64,000 nt of DNA, taken from the NCBI GenBank assembly GCA_025869365.1, contig JAOZVV010000180.1, positions 48,768-112,767 on the forward strand, given 5' to 3'. Positions 27,373-36,054 of this stretch are shown here, one piece after another (the stretch's first letter is position 1; every line of letters begins with the position of its first letter). The position numbers and the translations under genes were made by a program. Origin of the DNA: Pseudonocardia sp. (lineage in GTDB: Bacteria; Actinomycetota; Actinomycetes; Mycobacteriales; Pseudonocardiaceae). The notes under the pieces were generated by a model. That model worked only from the letters and a program-made list of their open reading frames with translations, had not been told where the DNA came from and made no database searches.

Positions 27373-28908
27373 GTGAGCACGGCTCCCGCGCGACGGTCCG
27401 GCAGCGCGTCCGCGGACCCCGCCGACCAGCCCCGGGACCACACCCCGGACCCCCGCCGCTGGCGTGCCCTGAGCGTGACCCTCGCGGCCGGGTTCATGTC
27501 CCTGCTCGACGTCAGCATCGTCTCCGTCGCGCTGCCGTCGATCCAGCAGGGGCTCGGCACCGGGGCGTCCGGTGCGCAGTGGGTGGTCTCCGGCTACGCG
27601 CTGACGTTCGGGCTGGCGCTGGTGCCCGCGGGCAGGCTGGGGGACGCGTTCGGCCGCCGCCGGATGTTCCTGATCGCGCTGACGGCGTTCGTCGGGTTCA
27701 GCGCGCTCGCCGGCGCGGCGCCGAGCATCACCTGGCTGATCGTCGCCCGGCTCGCCCAGGGTCTCGCGGCGGGGGCGCTCGCGCCGCAGAACTCCGCGCT
27801 CATCCAGAGCCTGTTCCGCGGAGCCGAGCGCGGGCGGGCGTTCGGCCTCTTCGGCGCCACGGTCGGCATCTCGACGGCCGTGGGCCCGCTGGTCGGCGGG
27901 GCGCTCCTCGCGCTGTTCGGCGAGCCGGACGGTTGGCGGTGGATCTTCTACGTCAACGTGCCGATCGGCGTGCTCGCGCTGGTGCTGGCCGCGCGGCTGC
28001 TGCCGAAGCTCACCTCGGGCCGGCCCCGCGGGCACATCGACTGGGTCGGGGTCGGGCTCCTGGGCGGCGCCGTCCTGGCGTTGCTGCTGCCCCTCGTGCA
28101 GGCGGAGTCCGGCGGGCTCTCCGGGCTGTCCTGGCTGTTCCCGGTCGGCGTGGTGCTGGCCGTCGTGTTCGTGTTCTGGGAACGCCGGGAACTGCGTCGG
28201 GACCGGGAACCGCTGCTGGACCTGCGGCTGATCACCGAGACCTCCGGGTACGCGCCGGGCGCGCTCCTGGGGCTGGTCTACTTCACGGGCTTCAGTGGCG
28301 TCTGGATCGTGTTCGCGCAGTTCTACCAGGGCGGACTCGGGTACACGCCGCTCCAGTCCGGGCTCTCGGTGACGGCGTTCGCGGTCGGCTCCGCGGTCGC
28401 CGCCATCGTCGGCGGGCGGCTGGTCGAGCGCTTCGGCCGCAGGCTCACGGTCTTCGGCCTGTCCGCCGTGACGCTCGGGATCGCGGCGGCGGCGCTGATC
28501 CTGCTGCTCGTGCCCGGGCCGGCCGCGGGTCTCGCCGCGGCGCCCGCCCTGCTCGTCGCGGGGATCGGGGGCGGGTTCACGATCTCCCCGAACATCACGC
28601 TGACGCTGCGCAACGTGCCCGTCCGGATGGCGGGCTCGGCCGGCGGGGCGCTGCAGACCGGCCAGCGGGTCGGCGCCGCCATCGGCACGGCCGTCGTCGC
28701 GGGCGTCTACTTCGGGGTGCTGGCGGCGACGGGCCGGGACTTCGCCGTCGCGATCGCCTCGGCCCTCGGGGTGGCGGTGCTGACCAGCGCGGTCGCCCTG
28801 GGCATCGGGATCGCGGACCTCAGGCGCGAACGGCGCCGTGCGGAGCGGGTCGGGGGTTCGGACCCCGACGCCCCGGACGGCCCGGCGCACCACGTCCTGC
28901 CCGAGTGA
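27373..28908 (+). CDS. MFS drug efflux transporter, DHA2 (14-helix) family
   Basis: 511 residues, EmrB/QacA type. It shows motif D1-like FMSLLDVSIVSVALPSIQQG, motif A GRLGDAFGRRRMFLIAL between helices 2 and 3, and motif C-like LFGATVGISTAVGPLVGGAL in helix 5. The 14 helices end before a basic cytoplasmic tail. Members are proton-driven exporters of drugs and cations. The genomic place corresponds to Rv1634, a DHA2 pump near uvrB in M. tuberculosis. The GTG at 27373 has weak upstream signals. It is convergent with the S9 peptidase gene (9-nt gap). Confidence 0.88.
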   Translation: MSTAPARRSGSASADPADQPRDHTPDPRRWRALSVTLAAGFMSLLDVSIVSVALPSIQQGLGTGASGAQWVVSGYALTFGLALVPAGRLGDAFGRRRMFLIALTAFVGFSALAGAAPSITWLIVARLAQGLAAGALAPQNSALIQSLFRGAERGRAFGLFGATVGISTAVGPLVGGALLALFGEPDGWRWIFYVNVPIGVLALVLAARLLPKLTSGRPRGHIDWVGVGLLGGAVLALLLPLVQAESGGLSGLSWLFPVGVVLAVVFVFWERRELRRDREPLLDLRLITETSGYAPGALLGLVYFTGFSGVWIVFAQFYQGGLGYTPLQSGLSVTAFAVGSAVAAIVGGRLVERFGRRLTVFGLSAVTLGIAAAALILLLVPGPAAGLAAAPALLVAGIGGGFTISPNITLTLRNVPVRMAGSAGGALQTGQRVGAAIGTAVVAGVYFGVLAATGRDFAVAIASALGVAVLTSAVALGIGIADLRRERRRAERVGGSDPDAPDGPAHHVLPE

Positions 28909-28917
28909 CCGGGACGA

Positions 28918-31023
28918 TCACACGGGGGGTGCGGGGACGCCGAGCGCCTCGCGCAGGAACTCCACCTGCAGCAGGAGGAGGTTCTCCGCCACGATCTCCT
29001 GCGGCGTCATGTGGGTGACCCCGGAGAGCGGGAGCACCTGGTGCGCCCGGCCCGCGGCCAGCAGCGCGGAGGACAGCCGCAGCGTGTGGGCGGCGACCAC
29101 GTTGTCGTCCGCCAGGCCGTGGATCAGCATCAACGGGCGGTTCGGCTTCTCGGCCGACGGCGGCACCGCGGCGTCGACGAACAATGAGGACCGCGCGTAG
29201 GCCGCAGGCTCGGCGTCCGGGTGGCCGAGGTAGCGCTCCGTGTAGTGGGTGTCGTAGAGCGTCCAGTCCGTGACGGGGGCGCCCGCGACCGCCGCGTGGA
29301 AGACGTCCGGGCGACGCAGCACCGCGAGTGCCGCGAGGTAGCCGCCGAAGGACCAGCCGCGGATGCCGACCCGGTCCAGGTCCAGGTCCGGGTAGCGGGT
29401 GGCGACGTCCCGCAGCGCGTCGATCTGGTCGTCGAGCACGGGCTGGGCCAGGTCCAGGTGCACCTCGCGCTCGAACTCCGGCCCGCGGCCGGGCGTCCCC
29501 CGCCCGTCGACGACGACGACCGCGAACCCCTGGTCCGCGAACCACTGGCTGGTCAGGTGGCCGTTGCGGGCGGCCGTGACGCGCTGCGCGTGCGGTCCGC
29601 CGTACGGGTCCATCAGCACGGGTAACGGGGTGCCGGGCTCCCACCAGGACGGCAGCAGCACCGCCGTGCTCAGCTCCCGCGGCCCGGCCCTGAGCAGGGT
29701 CACGGCCGGGACGATCCCGGGGGACTCCGCGTGGGACGCGATCACGTGCTCCGTCCCGCCGGCGACGACCGTGAGCGACGACGGGGCGTCGAGGCCGGTG
29801 GACGAGCGGACGAGGGTGCCGCCGGCGAGCCGCCCGGAGTGGAGACCGCCCTCGGGGGAGACGCGGACGGGCCCGGTCGCGGCGGACCAGGTCCAGAGTC
29901 CGGTGGTCTCGGGCGTCTCGGACGCGCTGAACAGCAACGTCTCCCCGTCGAGGTCGATCAGCCCGCGGACCTGCAACGACGTCGGGGTGACGGGTTCCCC
30001 GCCGACCACCAGCCGGCGGGCGCCGTCCCGGTCGTCGGCCTGGACGAGGGTGCCGTCGCCGGTGCGGGCGGGCGTGCCGGGGACGATCTCCACCCAGATC
30101 GGGTCCGTGCGCTCGTCGAGCAGGGTGGTCCCGCCGGTCGCGACGTCCACGGCGAGGGTCCGGAGCGCCTTCTGGTCCCGCGGCTGGACGACGATCATCA
30201 GCCCGTGGGTGTCCCACACCACGTCCGCGAGGTACTCGTTCGCGACGGCGTCCCAGACGACCGGGACGCGCTTCCCGTCGAGGCCGACGATCTCCAGGGA
30301 CACCGCGGCGTTCGGCGTCCCCGCCGCGGGGTAGGCGACCGTGGCCGGGGTGCGGTCCGGGTTCGCCGGGTCCGCGATGTGCCAGCGCAGGACGGGGGAC
30401 TCGTCCACCCGCGCGACCACCAGCGCGTCCCCGTCGGGGGACCACCAGTACCCGCGCATCCGGTTCATCTCCTCGGCGGCGGCGAAGTCCGCGAGGCCCC
30501 AGGTGACGTGCTCGCCGTCGGGGGAGACGAGGGTGTCCGTCGTCCCCGCCGCGAGGAGGTGCACGTGCAGCGCGCCACCGGACACGAACGCGACCCTGGC
30601 GCCCGTCGGGTCGAGCCGCGGATCGATCACGGCGCCGGCGGTCCCGACGTGCCGCGGGGTGGACCCACCGGCGAACCCGGCCAGGTAGAGACGCCCGGAC
30701 AGCGCGAAGCAGGCCGAGGTGACGGCCCGGTCCGTCGCGTAGCCGACCACCCCGCCGGCCTGCTCGCGGGCTCGTTCCCGGCGGGCCCGCTCCTCGGCGG
30801 GCAGGTCCTCCTCCGGGGTGTCGTCCAGCTCGCGCGGATCCGCCACGAGCCGTTCCTCGCCCGTCGCGACCTCGTAGGACCACAGGCAGGTCACCGGGTC
30901 CGTCCCACCGCGGCTGCGCAGGAACGCCACGCGGCCGCCGTCGGGGGAGATCGTGACGCCACGCGGGGCGCCGAGGGTGAAGCGCCGGGTGCGGGCCTGC
31001 AGGCGGGGGAAGGACTCGGTCAC
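28918..31023 (-). CDS. S9 family prolyl oligopeptidase / dipeptidyl-peptidase-IV-like
   Basis: 701 residues from the GTG at 31023 (MTESFPRLQARTRRFT); the frame is open to 31086. The N-terminal two thirds are a DPPIV_N-type beta-propeller (TISPDGGRVAFLRSRGG, WWSPDGDALVVARVD). The C-terminal catalytic domain has the nucleophile in GWSFGGYLA, the Asp in LMLIHGLADDNV and the His in SGVTHMTP, a complete Ser-Asp-His triad. No signal peptide is seen, so it is probably cytoplasmic, cleaving Pro-containing peptides. It is divergent from two small genes. Confidence 0.9.
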   Translation of the reverse strand: MTESFPRLQARTRRFTLGAPRGVTISPDGGRVAFLRSRGGTDPVTCLWSYEVATGEERLVADPRELDDTPEEDLPAEERARRERAREQAGGVVGYATDRAVTSACFALSGRLYLAGFAGGSTPRHVGTAGAVIDPRLDPTGARVAFVSGGALHVHLLAAGTTDTLVSPDGEHVTWGLADFAAAEEMNRMRGYWWSPDGDALVVARVDESPVLRWHIADPANPDRTPATVAYPAAGTPNAAVSLEIVGLDGKRVPVVWDAVANEYLADVVWDTHGLMIVVQPRDQKALRTLAVDVATGGTTLLDERTDPIWVEIVPGTPARTGDGTLVQADDRDGARRLVVGGEPVTPTSLQVRGLIDLDGETLLFSASETPETTGLWTWSAATGPVRVSPEGGLHSGRLAGGTLVRSSTGLDAPSSLTVVAGGTEHVIASHAESPGIVPAVTLLRAGPRELSTAVLLPSWWEPGTPLPVLMDPYGGPHAQRVTAARNGHLTSQWFADQGFAVVVVDGRGTPGRGPEFEREVHLDLAQPVLDDQIDALRDVATRYPDLDLDRVGIRGWSFGGYLAALAVLRRPDVFHAAVAGAPVTDWTLYDTHYTERYLGHPDAEPAAYARSSLFVDAAVPPSAEKPNRPLMLIHGLADDNVVAAHTLRLSSALLAAGRAHQVLPLSGVTHMTPQEIVAENLLLLQVEFLREALGVPAPPV

Positions 31024-31155
31024 GGGGCCAGTCTGCCCGCGAACGGTCCACGCCGCCCCGCCCACCCCGGCTGCCGGACCGCTCACGGAGCGTCACCCGT
31101 CGGGGCCGCTGCCCGAGGTGCTCCGGAGCGTTGGACGGGCATTCCTCCGACGAAG

Positions 31156-31365
31156 GTGGAGCGCACCAAGATCACTGTCTACCTGTCCGCGCGGACGCTC
31201 GCCGCCGCCCGCGGGGTCGACCCGGCCGTCTCGCCCGCCGCCGTGCACGCCGCCGTCGAGGTGGCGATCGCCGAGCAGCTCCGCGAGGTGGCGGGGTGGC
31301 CCCCGGAGGCGATCCGCGCCCGCGCCGCGAGCCTCGAGCACCGGTCGGACGTCCGGGACGAGTAG
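31156..31365 (+). CDS. Small hypothetical protein, 69 residues
   Basis: MERTKITVYLSARTLAAARG followed by an amphipathic Ala-rich helical stretch and the charged end SLEHRSDVRDE. The beta-strand KITVYLS followed by helices is reminiscent of ribbon-helix-helix antitoxins, but no toxin gene is adjacent. The frame is open far upstream, so the GTG at 31156 is a best guess based on where protein-like sequence begins. Low-complexity composition leaves a chance that it is non-coding. Confidence 0.45.
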   Translation: MERTKITVYLSARTLAAARGVDPAVSPAAVHAAVEVAIAEQLREVAGWPPEAIRARAASLEHRSDVRDE

Positions 31366-31479
31366 GCGCACCCGGCCCAGGCGGCTGCGCCGAACAGCGA
31401 CGTCGCGGACCGTCGCCGCGCGGTGACGTCGTGTGCTGTTCCCCACACGAGCAGCTCCGTGACGGACCGGGGGAACCCG

Positions 31480-31869
31480 ATGGGTGTTCGGCAGATCAGC
31501 GGCTACGTCGCCCACGCGCTGCTCGCCGTGTACTGGTGCTGGATGCTCGTCGCGACGGCCCCCGAGATGCGCAGGAGCACCCGGCCGCGGACCGTCCAGG
31601 TTCGGGTCCTGGCCCTGCGGACCGCGGCCGTCGCGCTCACCGCCCTGGTCGTGGGGGTCATCCACTTCTGGGCCACGCAGTGGTGGCAGGTCCTCGCGTC
31701 GGTGCTCGTCGCCGCCCCGATCGGCGTGCTGCTCCGCCGGGACCACCGCAGGGTCGTCGCGGCGCCCCGGCACCGGCTCAGCCTCGGTGGGCGGGCGAGG
31801 CGCCTCGACCACCGGCACCGGGCGACGGTCCCGGAACCCGAGCCGCCGGCGGCCGGCGGGCCGGGCTGA
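31480..31869 (+). CDS. Small membrane protein of unknown function
   Basis: 129 residues starting MGVRQISGYVAHALLAVYWC. Three hydrophobic segments are visible (VAHALLAVYWCWMLVATA, TAAVALTALVVGVIHFWA, VLASVLVAAPIGVLL), followed by a basic, Pro-ending cytoplasmic tail. I recognise no family. The ATG at 31480 with GGGGGAA 4 nt upstream is preferred to a GTG at 31423. It is convergent with the LCP gene, 17 nt apart. Confidence 0.55.
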   Translation: MGVRQISGYVAHALLAVYWCWMLVATAPEMRRSTRPRTVQVRVLALRTAAVALTALVVGVIHFWATQWWQVLASVLVAAPIGVLLRRDHRRVVAAPRHRLSLGGRARRLDHRHRATVPEPEPPAAGGPG

Positions 31870-31886
31870 CCCGTACCGGCCGGCGG

Positions 31887-33170
31887 TCAGTCGACGCAGG
31901 TGACGCCGCCGGCGTCGATCACCGGCCGGACGCTGGGTGGCTCGCCGGGGGTCCCGGTGGAGGGCCCGGTGGGGGACTCGGCGGGCGGCGAGGGGACGGG
32001 GCTCCCGGCCGTCGCCGGACGTGCTCTCGGGGTGGTGCTCGCCGATCCGCTCGCCCGGAGGGTGCTCGTCGGCGTCTCGGCGTCGCTCGCCCGGGGATCG
32101 TCGGTCAGGACGGTGCCGACGAACTCGCGGACCCGCGCGTCGTCGACCTCGACGGCGACGCCGTCGACGGGTGTCTGCAGGTCCGGCCGGATCGTCGGGA
32201 TGGTCCGGAACACCACGTCCGCCCCGGACACCGACCAGAGCTGGCCGAGGACCGCGTCGAGGTCCCATCCCGCGTCGACCACGAGGTAGCGGGTGATCAC
32301 CGTCATCAGGCCGGCGAGCCGGTCCGGGTCGGTGAGGGTGCCGGTGGAGAGCACCTGGTTCGTGAGGCCGGCGAGGAACGCCTGCTGCCGGGTGATCCGG
32401 TCCAGGTCCCCGCCCTGCAGGCCGTGCCGCTGCCGGACGAACGCGAGCGCGCCCGCGCCCTGCACCGTCTGCGGCCCGGCGGACAGCTCGACGCCCGAGT
32501 ACGCGGAGTCGTCGACCGCGCTGTTGAGGCACACGGGAACCCCGCCCAGGGTGTCGGTGAGCTCGACGAACCCGGCCAGGTTGATCTCGGCGTAGTGGCC
32601 GATCGTGATCCCGGCCGCGGCCTCGACGGTGTCGACGAGCGTCCGCCGACCCGCGTCCCGCGCCCGCCGGTCCAGCTCGGCCCCGGTGATCCCCTGCGAC
32701 TCCAGCCGTGTCTGCGCGGCCCGGTACCCGCGCCCGAACGCCGAGTTGATCTTGTGGCGGCCGCTGCCGTCGGCGATCGGGACGTAGGAGTCCCGGGGGA
32801 AGGACACCGCGACGACGGGTTCGGCCGCCGACGCCGGGACGTGCAGCAGGATGATCGTGTCCGTGTGCAGCTGCCCGTCGTCCGCGCCGGCGTGCAACTG
32901 GGCCAGGACGTCGTCCGGCAGCGGGTCGCCCTGGGCGTCCGTGCGGCTGTCCAGGCCGACCAGCAGCGCGGTGAACGCCTGCCGCGGGGCGTCCGGACGG
33001 GCGGCCGGCGCGGCCGCGACACCGAGGACGTCGCTGGTGGTGAGCTGGGCGGAGAGCGAGCGGTAGGCGTTCCAGGCGTACCCGGTGACGAGCAGGACAC
33101 CGACCGACGCCAGAGCGATCAGGGTCCGTCCGGTGCCCGCGACGAAGGCGCGCCCGCGCGAGTCGGCCAT
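31887..33170 (-). CDS. LytR-CpsA-Psr (LCP) family cell-wall ligase
   Basis: 427 residues: a short cytoplasmic N-terminus, one membrane anchor (LIALASVGVLLVTGYAWNAY) and an extracytoplasmic LCP domain. LCP landmarks are TALLVGLDSRTDAQGDPL, HTDTIILLHVP, VVAVSFPRDSYVPI, HKINSAFGRGY, and FVRQRHGL with DLDRITRQQAFL, which carry the Arg and Asp residues that bind the pyrophosphate of lipid-linked glycans. Members attach arabinogalactan or teichoic-type polymers to peptidoglycan. The ATG at 33170 follows GGAGAGGA. The C-terminal tail is Ser/Thr/Pro-rich and ends in a lone Cys. Confidence 0.9.
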   Translation of the reverse strand: MADSRGRAFVAGTGRTLIALASVGVLLVTGYAWNAYRSLSAQLTTSDVLGVAAAPAARPDAPRQAFTALLVGLDSRTDAQGDPLPDDVLAQLHAGADDGQLHTDTIILLHVPASAAEPVVAVSFPRDSYVPIADGSGRHKINSAFGRGYRAAQTRLESQGITGAELDRRARDAGRRTLVDTVEAAAGITIGHYAEINLAGFVELTDTLGGVPVCLNSAVDDSAYSGVELSAGPQTVQGAGALAFVRQRHGLQGGDLDRITRQQAFLAGLTNQVLSTGTLTDPDRLAGLMTVITRYLVVDAGWDLDAVLGQLWSVSGADVVFRTIPTIRPDLQTPVDGVAVEVDDARVREFVGTVLTDDPRASDAETPTSTLRASGSASTTPRARPATAGSPVPSPPAESPTGPSTGTPGEPPSVRPVIDAGGVTCVD

Positions 33171-33354
33171 CCGGTCCTCTCCGAGCCAGGACACGGCAGC
33201 AGCGGCGGTCCGGAACGAGTCGGCCGACGAGCGCGGCCGACTCGTCGGACACTACTGCGTCCGGCCGCGCCCGCGCGCGTGTGAGCGATCATGTGCGACC
33301 GTCCGGAGCAGTGGGGGCGCCCGTCCGGCCCCGCGGTCGCCCGCGCTGGAGCGC

Positions 33355-35166
33355 CTATCCGCGCCCGGGTCCGCGGGCGAGGACGGTCGTCAGCACGGCG
33401 GTCAGCTCCGCGACGGGATCCGCCGCGAGGGCGCCGGAGCGCCACGCGACGTGTCCGTCCGGGCGGACGAGGACGCATCCGGACTCCTCGACCTCCCGGG
33501 CCCGCGCCCAGTCCTCGTAGACGTCGATCAGGTCCCGGCCCGGCCCGATCACGTGCGCCGCGATCTCGATCCCCAGCTGGGCCGCGACCTTCGCCGCCGC
33601 GTCCGCCCAGGGGCCGCCGCTGATCCCGGTGAGCAGCCCGAACCGCCCCCGCCCGACGACGTCGTGCGTGCTCAGCTTCCGGCCGGACGCCCGATCGACG
33701 AGCCAGACGTGGGGCAACCGCGCGCCCGGCCACGTCGTCGGGTGGTAGTACAGCTCGGGGTCCCGGGTGTAGGCGGGCTCCGGCGTCCCGTCCGATACCA
33801 CCGCGCCCGAGGTGTAGCGCTGCCCGAGCTCCACGCCGTGCGCGTTGAACTCGTAGTTCTTCCCCTCCAGGGCGTCCCGGAGCCTGACGCGTTGCTCCGC
33901 GGCCTCCGGGGTGTCGTCGAGCCGTGCGGTGATCCGTGCCCGCATGACCTCCGGATCGGCGCTGTCCAGCAGGCCGAGCGCCTCGAAGATCGGCCCGAAC
34001 TCCTCGATGGACCGGTTGGCGCGCACCACGATCTGCTTCCCGACGGGGGCGCGCTCGGCGTCGTAGGAGTCCAGCAGGCCCTCACCGGCGGTGCCGCGCA
34101 GGACGTACGCGAGCTTCCACGCCAGGTTGTAGGAGTCCTGGATGGAGGTGTTGGAACCCAGCCCGTTCGACGGCGGGTGCCGGTGGACGGCGTCCCCCGC
34201 GCAGAACACGCGGCCGCTGCGGTACCGCGTGGCGACCATCTTGTTGTTGCCCCACAACGACGTCGAGCGGATCGTCACCGGGATCGAGGCGTCCCCGAGC
34301 AGCTCGTGGACGATCTTCGTGGCCTCCGCGTCGTCCAGCTCGGGGGCGGGCTGGGAGATGTCGTAGCCCCAGATCGCCATCCACTCGTTCCACGGCCGGA
34401 CCATCCGCACGACGCCCATGCCGATCCCGCCGACGTCCGACCCGGGCTGCAGCACCCAGTACAGGACGCTCGGCCGGTGCTCGACCAGGTGGGTGAGGTC
34501 CGCGTGGAAGACGATGTTCATGCTGCCGGCGATGTCCATCTCGCCCTCGAACGGCAGTCCGACGTCCGCGGCCACCTGGCTGCGCCCGCCGTCCGCGCCG
34601 ATCACGTACTTCGCGCGGATGGTGAACTCGGCGCCGGTGAGCCGGTCCCGGCAGCTCACGGTCACCCCCTGCCCGTCCTGCTCGAGCCCCAGGTACTCGG
34701 TGTCGAACCGGATCCGGCTGCCCCGCGACGCCGCGTGCCCGACGACGATCGGCTCCAGCAGCGTCTGCGGGATGTCGCAGTTCGGCGACGGGCTGGCGAG
34801 GGTGTAGTCCGCCTCGCGCGCCGGGTGGGTGCCCCACGTGCGGACCCGGCCGATCTCGTCCCCGGCCAGGCTGGTGCAGAACACGGTGTCGCCCATGAGC
34901 TCGTGCGGGGTGCCCTGGGCGAGCACGTCGTCCTCGATGCCCAGGTCCCGGAAGATCTCGACGGTCCGCTGGTTGGTGATGTGGGCGCGCGGGGTGTTCG
35001 CGGTCCAGCGGTACTTCGTGATCACCAGATGGTCGACCCCGAGGGTCGCCAGGGCCAGCGCGGCGCCGCCGCCCGCCGGTCCGCTGCCCACCACCAGGAC
35101 GTCCGTGACGAGGGAACCGCCGGCCTCGATGTCCACGCCACCCGCGGCGTCCGCCGAGCTGGTCAC
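33355..35166 (-). CDS. FAD-dependent aromatic ring hydroxylase, TfdB/phenol-monooxygenase type
   Basis: 603 residues. It has the Rossmann motif VVGSGPAGGGAALALATLG near residue 23, the DG motif GADGGRSQVA, the GD motif CAGDAVHRHPPSNGLGSN, and a C-terminal thioredoxin-like phenol hydroxylase domain (WLVDRASGRKLSTHDVVG). Such enzymes hydroxylate phenols using NAD(P)H and O2. Placed after hydroxyquinol dioxygenase and maleylacetate reductase, it most likely converts resorcinol or a similar phenol to hydroxyquinol. The substrate is inferred from context. The GTG at 35166 overlaps the dioxygenase stop (GTGA). Confidence 0.85.
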   Translation of the reverse strand: MTSSADAAGGVDIEAGGSLVTDVLVVGSGPAGGGAALALATLGVDHLVITKYRWTANTPRAHITNQRTVEIFRDLGIEDDVLAQGTPHELMGDTVFCTSLAGDEIGRVRTWGTHPAREADYTLASPSPNCDIPQTLLEPIVVGHAASRGSRIRFDTEYLGLEQDGQGVTVSCRDRLTGAEFTIRAKYVIGADGGRSQVAADVGLPFEGEMDIAGSMNIVFHADLTHLVEHRPSVLYWVLQPGSDVGGIGMGVVRMVRPWNEWMAIWGYDISQPAPELDDAEATKIVHELLGDASIPVTIRSTSLWGNNKMVATRYRSGRVFCAGDAVHRHPPSNGLGSNTSIQDSYNLAWKLAYVLRGTAGEGLLDSYDAERAPVGKQIVVRANRSIEEFGPIFEALGLLDSADPEVMRARITARLDDTPEAAEQRVRLRDALEGKNYEFNAHGVELGQRYTSGAVVSDGTPEPAYTRDPELYYHPTTWPGARLPHVWLVDRASGRKLSTHDVVGRGRFGLLTGISGGPWADAAAKVAAQLGIEIAAHVIGPGRDLIDVYEDWARAREVEESGCVLVRPDGHVAWRSGALAADPVAELTAVLTTVLARGPGRG

Positions 35167-36041
35167 GTCGTCTCCCCTTCCGGTGCGAGCACGATGTCGA
35201 ACGCGACCTCGTTCCACACGCCGTCCATGGCCCTGCCGTCCGGGGCGGTCCCGCCTTCCCGCTCGGTGAACGCGTGCACCAGGCTCCGTCTCACGCCGAA
35301 GACCGCGTCGCGGTCCAGGTACTCGTCGCCCTCGACGAAGATGTGGGTCACCAGCCGCCGGAAGCCCGGCGCGGTGACCATGAAGTGCACGTGCGCGGGC
35401 CGCATCGGGCCGCGGGCGCCCCTGGCCAGCAGCTCGCCCACCGGGCCGTCGTCCGGGATCGGGTACGGCGCGGGGCGGACGGACCAGAAGCGGTACCCGC
35501 CGTCCGCGCCCGAGCGCAGCCATCCCCTGCCCTGCATACGGTTCCCCGCGTACTGGACGTCGTAGAGGCCGTCCTCGTCCGCCTCCCAGACGTCGATCCG
35601 GGCGTCGGTGATCGGGGTGCCGTCGGTGGAGCGGACGCTCCCGGACACCCAGCAGGGCGTGCCCGGCGCACCCCGCCCGATGTCCCCGCCCGGCTCGATC
35701 TCCGGCGCCCCCTCGGCGAAGAACGGGCCGAAGACCGTGGACTCGGTGGCGCCCTGCTGCGGCGGCGCGTTCATCCCGACGGTCAGCATGGAGAGCCCGA
35801 GGACGTCGGAGAGCAGGACGAACTCCTGGCGTCGGTCGTCGGTGATGTGCCCGATGCGGGTCAGGAACCCGATCGCGGCGTCCCACTCCTCCTGGGTGAG
35901 CCGCACGTCCCGGGCGAAGGCGTGCAGGTGCCGCACGAGGCTGCCCATCACCACGCGGTACCGCTCGTCCTTCGCCCCGGCGAACGACGCGACGACCTCG
36001 TCGGTCACCGCCTGCTCGCGCAGTCCCTGGTCGCCGGTCAC
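35163..36041 (-). CDS. Intradiol ring-cleavage dioxygenase, hydroxyquinol 1,2-dioxygenase type
   Basis: 292 residues. The N-terminal helical dimerisation domain contains SDVLGLSMLTVGMNAP and the segment QGATESTVFGPFF seen in hydroxyquinol and catechol enzymes. The catalytic beta-sandwich has the Fe(III) ligands Tyr (GLYDVQY), Tyr (YRFWSVRPAPYPIP) and the His pair (RPAHVHF and LVTHIF). The enzyme cleaves hydroxyquinol to maleylacetate. The GTG at 36041 follows a strong GGAGG. The gene lies 13 nt after the reductase gene and overlaps the monooxygenase gene. Confidence 0.9.
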   Translation of the reverse strand: MTGDQGLREQAVTDEVVASFAGAKDERYRVVMGSLVRHLHAFARDVRLTQEEWDAAIGFLTRIGHITDDRRQEFVLLSDVLGLSMLTVGMNAPPQQGATESTVFGPFFAEGAPEIEPGGDIGRGAPGTPCWVSGSVRSTDGTPITDARIDVWEADEDGLYDVQYAGNRMQGRGWLRSGADGGYRFWSVRPAPYPIPDDGPVGELLARGARGPMRPAHVHFMVTAPGFRRLVTHIFVEGDEYLDRDAVFGVRRSLVHAFTEREGGTAPDGRAMDGVWNEVAFDIVLAPEGETT

Positions 36042-36054
36042 GTGTCCTCCTCGG

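Noticed and set aside
31156..31365. Toxin-antitoxin pair
   Set aside because: The small protein has only a vague ribbon-helix-helix look, and the adjacent gene encodes a membrane protein without toxin features.
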